DNA of 10,900 bases from Actinomycetes bacterium (GTDB taxonomy: Bacteria > Actinomycetota > Actinomycetes > Actinomycetales > Microbacteriaceae): NCBI GenBank assembly GCA_023457615.1, contig JAEWKY010000273.1, positions 1 through 10,900 on the forward strand. Reading direction: 5' to 3'. The position numbers and the translations under genes are program-made. A model generated the notes under the pieces. The model saw nothing but the letters and a program-made list of their open reading frames with translations. It searched no databases and was not told the origin of the DNA. Shown in pieces: positions 6,348 to 10,900 of this stretch; the first letter of the stretch is position 1; each line of letters begins with the position of its first letter.

Positions 6348-8323
6348 TCCTCGGGCGGCGGCGTGCCCGGCTCGCGGCGGTCGTCGTGACGACGCTGCTG
6401 CTCGCCGGCTGCTCGGCCGCCGAGCCTCCGGATCCCTCCGGCGGCTGGGCGGAGCGCGCCGCGGCGTTCGCGGCGGAGCTCCCCCAGCGCCCGGGGCCCT
6501 ACGCGGGGGTGCCGAGACTCGCCCCGGACCTTCCCCCGCCCACCAACAGCTGGGTGTCGGGGCCCGTCTTCGGCGACGGCCTCCCGGCCTACACGGGCAC
6601 GATCGCGGTGACCCCCCGCGCCGACGGCTTCGCGATCGACCTGCCGCGCGTGCACGCGACGGCGCGCACGATCTTCGCCGTCGCGGACCCCGTGCTCGCC
6701 GTGTCGATCCCGTCGACCGGGGTCGAGCTCAGCGGTCTCGACGATCTCGTGGCCCGCTGGCGCTTCGACGGGGCGGGCGACCTCGTGACCGCGGAGGGCT
6801 GGCCCTACGCGGCGTACTCGGCGGCCTCCGCGGAGACGCTGCGCGTCGCGGGGGCGGACGATCCGGAGCGGGTCGCCGACGAGATGCTCGTGGTGTCGGC
6901 CCGGGGTGTGCGGTACGCGCTCGTCGCCCCGGCCGCGGCTCTCGACGAGTACCCGGAGCTCCCGCTCGCCGCGGACGACACGCTCTTCGTCGTCGCCGTG
7001 CCCGACGGCGCGGCGACCGCCGATCTCGACGAGCTCCGCCGCCACGCCGTGCTGCTCGAGGGGGCGTCCGTCGCCCACACGACGGACGAGGGCGTCGTGA
7101 CGACGACCTACGCGCTGCGCACCGAGGGCGATCGACCGACCCTGTGGGGCGCGTTCCCCGGGGCGGTGATCGAGGGAGAGCCGACGGGGATGTCCTACCC
7201 GACGCTCTACGGCGAGGTCGACCTGCGCTCGGGGACGAGCTTCGAGCGGTCGACCCCGGCGGTCGCGGCAGCCGCATCCCTCGACCTGCGCGAGGTGCCG
7301 GAGGACGAGCTCGACGCGGTGCGCGACCAGGTGAGGCGCGACGTCGCGTCGACGGCGTTCACCGCGGCCGACAGCTACGGCGCCGGCAAGCAGCTCTACC
7401 GCGCGGCGACCCTCTCCCGCCTCGCCGGGCAGCTCGGCCTGACCTCCGAGGCCGCGACCCTGCGCGCCGCCCTGCTCGCGGAACTCGACGCGTGGCTCGA
7501 CCCCTCCGGGTGCGCGGACCGCGCCGAGCGGTGCTTCGTCTACGACCCGGAGCTCGGGGGCGTCGTCGGGCTCGGAGCGTCGTTCGGGTCGGACGAGTTC
7601 AACGACCACCACTTCCACTACGGCTACATCCTCTCCGCCCTGGGGATGCTCGCCGCCGACGACCCCGGGCTCGTCGAGCGCTATCGCCGGGTCGCCGACC
7701 TGCTCGCCCTCGACCTCGCCTCGCCCGTCGACTCCGAGTTCTTCCCGCGCCGGCGCGTCTTCGACGCGTACCGCGGCCACTCGTGGGCCTCGGGCCTCGC
7801 CCCGTTCCGTGACGGCAACAACCAGGAGTCGGTGTCCGAAGCGGTGTCGGCGTGGAACGGCCTCGCGCTGTGGGCGCGGGCGTCGGGGAACGACCCGCTG
7901 CGCGCCGATGCCGAGTGGATGCTGAGCCTCGAGACGGAGGCCGCCGTCGCGCACTGGCTGAGCCCGCGACTGCCGACGGGATTCGAGGCGCCGTTCGTCG
8001 CGATCAACTGGGCGGGCAAGCGCGACTACGCGACCTTCTTCGACGCGACCCCGTCGGCGATCCTCGGCATCCAGCTCATCCCCCTCCCGCCGGCGACCGC
8101 GTTCCTGCCGGAGCCGGCGCGAGCCGCGGCGCTGGCCGAGGGCGCGTTCGACGGCACGCTCGGCGAGCTCCCGCTCGTCGACTACGTGATCATGCTGGAG
8201 GCGACGGCCGATCCCGACGCCGCGGCGGAAGGCGCGCGCCTCCTGCCGGAGGGCGCGATCGACGGCGCGAACTCCCGCGCGTACCTGCTCGCCTGGATCG
8301 CGGTGCAGCGTCTCAGCCGCTGA
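6344..8323 (+). CDS. GH81 endo-beta-1,3-glucanase, predicted lipoprotein
   Basis: 659 aa from GTG 6344, overlapping the previous stop as GTGA. A basic N-region, a hydrophobic stretch and the lipobox LLAGC (Cys23) predict signal peptidase II processing and anchoring to the outer face of the membrane. The rest matches glycoside hydrolase family 81 along its length: the N-terminal PTNSW (66-70), then GKQLYRAATL (348-357), FNDHHFHYGYILSA (419-432) holding Asp421, FDAYRGHSWASGLAPFRDG (473-491), and NNQESVSEAV (492-501) holding Glu495 and Glu499. The Asp and Glu pair are the family's proposed acid and base; all are present. GH81 enzymes are inverting hydrolases of beta-1,3-glucans. Its place at the end of a synthase operon suggests it trims or releases the polymer, as the cellulase BcsZ does for cellulose. 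It could instead digest foreign beta-1,3-glucan, such as fungal wall, but the coupled start argues for the synthesis role. Confidence 0.93.
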   Translation: MILGRRRARLAAVVVTTLLLAGCSAAEPPDPSGGWAERAAAFAAELPQRPGPYAGVPRLAPDLPPPTNSWVSGPVFGDGLPAYTGTIAVTPRADGFAIDLPRVHATARTIFAVADPVLAVSIPSTGVELSGLDDLVARWRFDGAGDLVTAEGWPYAAYSAASAETLRVAGADDPERVADEMLVVSARGVRYALVAPAAALDEYPELPLAADDTLFVVAVPDGAATADLDELRRHAVLLEGASVAHTTDEGVVTTTYALRTEGDRPTLWGAFPGAVIEGEPTGMSYPTLYGEVDLRSGTSFERSTPAVAAAASLDLREVPEDELDAVRDQVRRDVASTAFTAADSYGAGKQLYRAATLSRLAGQLGLTSEAATLRAALLAELDAWLDPSGCADRAERCFVYDPELGGVVGLGASFGSDEFNDHHFHYGYILSALGMLAADDPGLVERYRRVADLLALDLASPVDSEFFPRRRVFDAYRGHSWASGLAPFRDGNNQESVSEAVSAWNGLALWARASGNDPLRADAEWMLSLETEAAVAHWLSPRLPTGFEAPFVAINWAGKRDYATFFDATPSAILGIQLIPLPPATAFLPEPARAAALAEGAFDGTLGELPLVDYVIMLEATADPDAAAEGARLLPEGAIDGANSRAYLLAWIAVQRLSR

Positions 8324-8549
8324 GCCTGTCGTCCCTCCGCGGTCGCAGGAGCGTGACGACGGCCGAGCCGTCCCCCGCCGGAGCCGGACGCGGAATCCGA
8401 GATTCCCTCCGGCTGCGCAACTCGTCGTGCCGGATTCCCGACGCCACGAGTACCGGTGCACTGCCCCACGCCCCCACGCGAGACCACAGCACCGCCAACA
8501 GGATCACCGCCACCGAACCGATGGCGAGGATCGCCAAAACTACCCCCAT
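8313..8549 (-). CDS. Probable small single-pass membrane protein, 78 aa
   Basis: ATG at 8547-8549 on the minus strand, with GGGGAA a few bases upstream. It begins MGVVLAILAIGSVAVILLAV, one clear membrane helix (2-22). A polar, arginine- and proline-rich tail of about 55 residues follows, ending PRRDDRLSG. The most likely topology has the tail in the cytosol (positive-inside rule). Codon use is less GC3-extreme than neighbours (TTG, GTA, ATT, TCT and CGT appear), as is common in small accessory genes. Its stop overlaps the last 11 bp of the GH81 gene tail to tail. It lies 83 bp downstream of ald on the same strand and may be co-transcribed with it. I know no family for it. The gene is not certain, because an internal hairpin (8382-8414) falls within its tail region. 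Confidence 0.5.
   Translation of the reverse strand: MGVVLAILAIGSVAVILLAVLWSRVGAWGSAPVLVASGIRHDELRSRRESRIPRPAPAGDGSAVVTLLRPRRDDRLSG
8382..8414. repeat. Nested hairpin near the 3' end of the glucan operon
   Basis: AGCCGGA (8382-8388) pairs with TCCGGCT (8408-8414), and inside it GGAATC (8392-8397) pairs with GATTCC (8401-8406) around a CGA loop. The two stems are offset by a 3-versus-1 nt internal loop. It begins 59 nt after the GH81 stop, where a transcript end could form, but it has no T-run and lies within the small minus-strand reading frame. Confidence 0.5.
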
Positions 8550-8575
8550 TTTCCCCACACTCGATGATCCCGCGA

Positions 8576-8591
8576 TTGCGCTCGGGCGCAA
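8576..8591 (-). terminator. Weak hairpin downstream of ald
   Basis: TTGCGC (8576-8581) and GCGCAA (8586-8591) form a perfect 6-bp stem around the tetraloop TCGG. On the minus strand it comes 42 nt after the ald stop and before the small membrane protein gene. There is no clear T-tract, so it may only attenuate. Confidence 0.3.
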
Positions 8592-8632
8592 GCCCCCCAC
8601 TGCGAGGGCCGGGTGAGGCGGGCGACGGCGGG

Positions 8633-9748
8633 TCAGGCCGGCTCGGCGAGCGGCGTCTCGGACGACATCCCGAGCGCCTCCGCGACGCCGCGGTTGTAGA
8701 GCTTCCCGGCGTGCGTGCTGAACCCGCGGGCGAGCGGCCGGTTGCGCTGCGTCGCCGCCTCCCAGCCGTGGTCCGCGAGGTCGAGGATGTACGGCAGCGT
8801 CGCGTTGGTCAGCGCCCGGGTCGACGTCTCCGGCACGGCGCCGGGCATATTCGCGACGCAATAGTAGATGGAGTCGTGCACGGCGAACGTCGGGTCGTCG
8901 TGGGTGGTCGGGCGCGAGCCCTCGAAGCATCCGCCCTGGTCGATCGCGATGTCGACGAGCACGCTGCCCTCGCGCATCCCGGCGACCATCTCGTCGGTGA
9001 CGAGCTTCGGAGCGGCCGCACCCGGGATCAGCACCGACCCGATCACGAGGTCGGCCTCGCGCAACTGGTCGGCGATCTCGAGCCGCGACGAGTGCCGGGT
9101 CTGCAGCGTGCTGCCGAAGCTCTCCTCGAGCTGGCGCAGGCGCGGGATGTTCACGTCGATGACGGTCACGTCGGCGCCGAGCCCGACGGCGTTGCGGGCC
9201 GCGTGCTCACCGGCGACGCCGCCGCCGATGACGACGACCTTCGCGCGGCGGGTGCCGGGCACGCCGCCGAGCAGCGTTCCGCGTCCGCCCGTCGACTCCA
9301 TGAGGTGGTACGCGCCGACGACGATCGAGAGGCGTCCGGCGACCTCGCTCATCGGGGCGAGCAGCGGCAGCGAGCGGTCGTCGAGCTGCACGGTCTCGTA
9401 GGCGATCGACGTCGTGCCCGCCGCGAGCAGCGCGTCGGTGCAGGGTCGGGATGCCGCGAGGTGCAGGTAGGTGAACAGCACCTGGTCGCGACGCATCCGG
9501 GCGTACTCGGGGGCGATCGGCTCCTTGACCTTGAGCAGCAGGTCGCCCTTCGCCCACACGTCGTCGGCGTCGGCGGCGAGCCGCGCGCCCGCGGCGACGT
9601 AGGCGTCGTCGGGGATGCGCGAGCCGGTGCCCGCCCCGGGCTCGATCCACACCTCGTGACCTCGGGCGACGAGGGCGTCGACACCGGCGGGGGTGATCGC
9701 GACGCGGTTCTCGTTGTTCTTGATCTCGGTGGGGATGCCGATGCGCAT
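8633..9748 (-). CDS. ald: Alanine dehydrogenase
   Basis: 371 aa from ATG (9746-9748), with AAAGGG about 7 nt upstream. The enzyme catalyses the reversible NAD-dependent deamination of L-alanine to pyruvate and ammonium in the cytosol, linking nitrogen and carbon metabolism and, in some actinobacteria, low-oxygen redox balance. The N-terminus [20 protein letters not shown] is diagnostic. Key residues fall at the family's numbering: Arg15, Lys75 in LKVKEP, His96 in FTYLHLAAS, the dinucleotide loop GGGVAG (175-180), Asp270 in [13 protein letters not shown], and Asn300 in [10 protein letters not shown]. The length equals that of the characterised enzymes (about 371 aa) and nothing appears to be missing. 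A longer upstream reading frame exists but has no homology and runs through the regulator on the other strand. It is divergent from an Lrp/AsnC gene, which suggests alanine-responsive control. Confidence 0.97.
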   Translation of the reverse strand: MRIGIPTEIKNNENRVAITPAGVDALVARGHEVWIEPGAGTGSRIPDDAYVAAGARLAADADDVWAKGDLLLKVKEPIAPEYARMRRDQVLFTYLHLAASRPCTDALLAAGTTSIAYETVQLDDRSLPLLAPMSEVAGRLSIVVGAYHLMESTGGRGTLLGGVPGTRRAKVVVIGGGVAGEHAARNAVGLGADVTVIDVNIPRLRQLEESFGSTLQTRHSSRLEIADQLREADLVIGSVLIPGAAAPKLVTDEMVAGMREGSVLVDIAIDQGGCFEGSRPTTHDDPTFAVHDSIYYCVANMPGAVPETSTRALTNATLPYILDLADHGWEAATQRNRPLARGFSTHAGKLYNRGVAEALGMSSETPLAEPA

Positions 9749-9821
9749 GCGGGAGCCCTTTCGCCGTCGAAGTGCTCCCATCCTGAAGCCTCCACGCCGC
9801 TCACGGTGAACTGCAGAAGCA

Positions 9822-9831
9822 TTCGCGCGAA
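9822..9831. promoter_or_regulatory. Palindrome in the ald/Lrp divergent promoter region
   Basis: TTCGCGCGAA is a perfect 10-bp palindrome roughly midway between the ald start (9748) and the regulator start (9884). A feature in this place is a natural candidate for an Lrp-type operator, though Lrp sites are usually degenerate 15-mers. TTGAAT (9847-9852) could be a -10 for the plus-strand gene. Confidence 0.3.
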
Positions 9832-9871
9832 AGAGGTCGGATCGGGTTGAATGTTGCCACCGCGTAGCCCC

Positions 9872-9878
9872 GAGGAGG
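9872..9878 (+). promoter_or_regulatory. Shine-Dalgarno GAGGAGG deciding the Lrp start
   Basis: GAGGAGG is followed by a 5-nt spacer and GTG 9884. The upstream in-frame ATG 9851 has no such site, so the GTG is preferred. Confidence 0.75.
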
Positions 9879-9883
9879 CACCC

Positions 9884-10366
9884 GTGTCGGACGTCCTGCA
9901 GCCCGAGTCCGACGACGTCGATCGCGCCGTGCTCGGCATCCTGCAGCACGACGCCCGCGCGACCAACCGCGATGTCGCCCGCCGCCTGGGACTCGCGGAG
10001 TCGACGGCCCACGCGCGCGCCCGGCGACTCGAGACGCGCGGCGTGATCGCGGGCTACGAGGCCGTCGTGCGGCAGAGCCGGCTCGGCCGGGGGCTGCAGG
10101 CGCTCATCCACGTCACCCTGCGCCCCGGAGCGCGGCAGACGAGCCTCACCGAGTTCCGCGAGCTCGTGAGCGCGCTGCCCGAGGTCAACCAGCTCTTCTT
10201 CCTCGGCGGCACCGACGACTTCATCGTGCACGTCGCCGTCGAGGACTCGTCCGCCCTGCGGCGCCTCGTCGTCGACCACCTCTCGGCGAACCCGGCCGTC
10301 GCGTCGACGCGCACGAGCATCGTCTTCGAGTACCACCGCAACATCACGACGGCGTCGTTCGACTGA
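9884..10366 (+). CDS. Lrp/AsnC family transcriptional regulator (AldR-like by context)
   Basis: 160 aa from GTG 9884, chosen because GAGGAGG lies 5 nt upstream; an in-frame ATG at 9851 would add 11 residues without support. The N-terminal AsnC-type helix-turn-helix covers about residues 11-58 (DDVDRAVLGILQHDARATNR, then DVARRLGLAESTAHARARRL and VIAGYEAVV). The C-terminal RAM/AsnC ligand-binding domain spans about 65-150, with the ligand-loop motif FFLGGTDDFIVHV (105-117). Such proteins form dimers to octamers and bind DNA in response to an amino acid. Divergent placement next to ald mirrors the mycobacterial ald-aldR pair, where the regulator activates ald in the presence of alanine. Alanine as the effector is therefore likely, but inferred. 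Confidence 0.93.
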   Translation: MSDVLQPESDDVDRAVLGILQHDARATNRDVARRLGLAESTAHARARRLETRGVIAGYEAVVRQSRLGRGLQALIHVTLRPGARQTSLTEFRELVSALPEVNQLFFLGGTDDFIVHVAVEDSSALRRLVVDHLSANPAVASTRTSIVFEYHRNITTASFD

Positions 10367-10371
10367 CGCCG
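10350..10371 (+). terminator. Hairpin at the Lrp stop codon
   Basis: CGGCGTC (10350-10356) pairs perfectly with GACGCCG (10365-10371) around an 8-nt loop; the stem extends to 10 bp with one mismatch. It covers the stop codon and lies between convergent genes. With no T-run it is only a possible transcript end. Confidence 0.3.
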
Positions 10372-10383
10372 CCGGGAGCTACC

Positions 10384-10581
10384 TCACGGGCGTCGGGAGC
10401 GGGCGAGCAGCAGGCCGATCGCGAGCAGCACGAGGCCGGCGCCCGCGACGGGCAGCCCGAGCACGACGAGCAGCCCGGCGCCGATGTTCGCATCCGGGTG
10501 CGGCATCGATCCCCACACCGCTCCGACGAGCGCGGCGAGCCCGCCGACGAGCAGCAGCGCGGCGCCGATCTTCCTGAGCAT
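10384..10581 (-). CDS. Small two-helix membrane protein, about 65 aa
   Basis: From ATG (10579-10581) it encodes MLRKIGAALLLVGGLAALVG, AVWGSMPHPDA, then a second hydrophobic run NIGAGLLVVLGLPVAGAGLV and LLAIGLLLA, ending in the basic SRRP. This gives two membrane helices joined by a short SMPHPDAN loop, with both ends probably in the cytosol. An alternative GTG (10597-10599) would add six residues and overlap the stop of the AraC-family gene as GTGA. It lacks a Shine-Dalgarno, while GAGGGA lies about 10 nt before the ATG. Either way the gene is coupled to the regulator upstream. I recognise no function; hydrophobic proteins of this size are common beside regulators in actinobacteria. Confidence 0.7.
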   Translation of the reverse strand: MLRKIGAALLLVGGLAALVGAVWGSMPHPDANIGAGLLVVLGLPVAGAGLVLLAIGLLLARSRRP

Positions 10582-10595
10582 GGTTCCAGTGTCCC

Positions 10596-10900
10596 TCACG
10601 CCGCGAAGCGCGCGGGCGTCGTGCCGAGGGTGCGGCGGAACGTGCGCGTCAGGTGCGCCTGGTCGACGAACCCCGTGCGCGCGGCCACCTCGGCGGGCCG
10701 GACGCCGTCGAGCAGCAGGCGGCGGGCGGCCTCGACGCGGCGACCGATCGCGTAGCGGTGCGGCGGGATGCCGTACGCGCGCGTGAAGGACCGGATGAGG
10801 TGCGCGGGGGGCGCGCCGAGCAGCGCGCCGGCCTCGGCGAGCGTCGGCGGGGCGGCGACCCGGTCGTCGAGGAGGGCGCGCAGCCGCGCGGCCAGCGGGG
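10596..10900 (-). CDS. AraC-family transcriptional regulator, C-terminal part
   Basis: The minus strand from the window edge to TGA (10596-10598) encodes 101 aa with no start inside the window. It is the two-helix-turn-helix AraC/XylS DNA-binding domain. The first helix-turn-helix is LAEAGALLGAPPAHLIRSF followed by TRAYGIPPHRYAIGRRVEAA. The second contains RRLLLDGVRPAEVAARTGFV and DQAHLTRTFRRTLGTTPARF. The conserved positions of the family are all kept: R.F....G..P..Y in the first half, and A...GF.DQ.HL.R.FR...G.TP in the second. The N-terminal ligand-binding part lies beyond the window, so the effector is unknown. The stop overlaps or abuts the start of the small membrane protein gene downstream, suggesting co-expression. 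Confidence 0.93.
   Translation of the reverse strand, partial: PLAARLRALLDDRVAAPPTLAEAGALLGAPPAHLIRSFTRAYGIPPHRYAIGRRVEAARRLLLDGVRPAEVAARTGFVDQAHLTRTFRRTLGTTPARFAA

Noticed and set aside
5606..8323. A long frame extending the GH81 gene upstream across the lipoyl-domain gene.
   Set aside because: The upstream section is a shadow. The lipoprotein signal peptide begins exactly at GTG 6344, which overlaps the preceding stop.
8633..10336. A 567-residue version of alanine dehydrogenase.
   Set aside because: The catalytic residue numbering matches the family only from ATG at 9748; the rest is antisense to the Lrp gene.
1..10900. CRISPR array, tRNA or rRNA genes, insertion sequences, prophage genes.
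   Set aside because: No regularly spaced repeats, cloverleaf, ribosomal RNA sequence, transposase or phage protein could be found on either strand.

Overview
The window is very GC-rich, with strong G/C preference at third codon positions, frequent GTG starts, 4-bp ATGA/GTGA gene overlaps, and many copies of the heptamer GGATGCC/GGCATCC. Together with the protein families present, this points to a motile actinobacterium, most likely of the family Microbacteriaceae. The family-level assignment is an inference from style, not from a marker gene. I see no rRNA, tRNA, CRISPR array, transposase or phage gene.

Layout, left to right. (1) Positions 1-1434, plus strand: the end of a flagellar hook-filament junction locus, flgK (3' end only), flgL and fliW, each overlapping the next by about 4 bp or abutting it. 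No csrA follows fliW. (2) Positions 1469-1535: a 67-bp interrupted palindrome with nested coaxial arms. (3) Positions 1564-1920, plus strand: a 118-aa protein of unknown function, probably read from a leaderless promoter, whose 3' end overlaps the next gene tail to tail. (4) Positions 1877-3713, minus strand: a two-gene unit, an OsmC-like protein followed by a flavin-dependent monooxygenase-like protein. (5) Positions 3714-3921: a divergent promoter region with repeats. (6) Positions 3922-8323, plus strand: a tightly overlapping three-gene operon coding for a membrane GT2 beta-glycan synthase (BcsA/curdlan-synthase type, no PilZ domain), a small membrane-anchored lipoyl-domain (HlyD-like) protein, and a GH81 endo-beta-1,3-glucanase lipoprotein. 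(7) Positions 8313-8549, minus strand: a probable small membrane protein. (8) Positions 8633-10366: alanine dehydrogenase (minus) divergent from an Lrp/AsnC regulator (plus). (9) Positions 10384-10900, minus strand: a small two-helix membrane protein and the C-terminal half of an AraC-family regulator cut by the window edge.

The most interesting unit is region 6. Cellulose operons normally pair a GT2 synthase with a cellulase such as BcsZ. Here the hydrolase is a GH81 enzyme, a family specific for beta-1,3-glucan, and it is lipid-anchored on the outside of the cell and translationally coupled to the synthase and a membrane-fusion-like protein. The simplest reading is a compact three-gene machine for making, exporting and trimming a beta-1,3-linked (curdlan-like) or mixed-linkage glucan in a cell with no outer membrane. 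The product is inferred, not shown.

The remaining genes are ordinary housekeeping or stress functions. The ald/Lrp pair resembles the mycobacterial ald-aldR arrangement, in which an alanine-responsive regulator controls the dehydrogenase.
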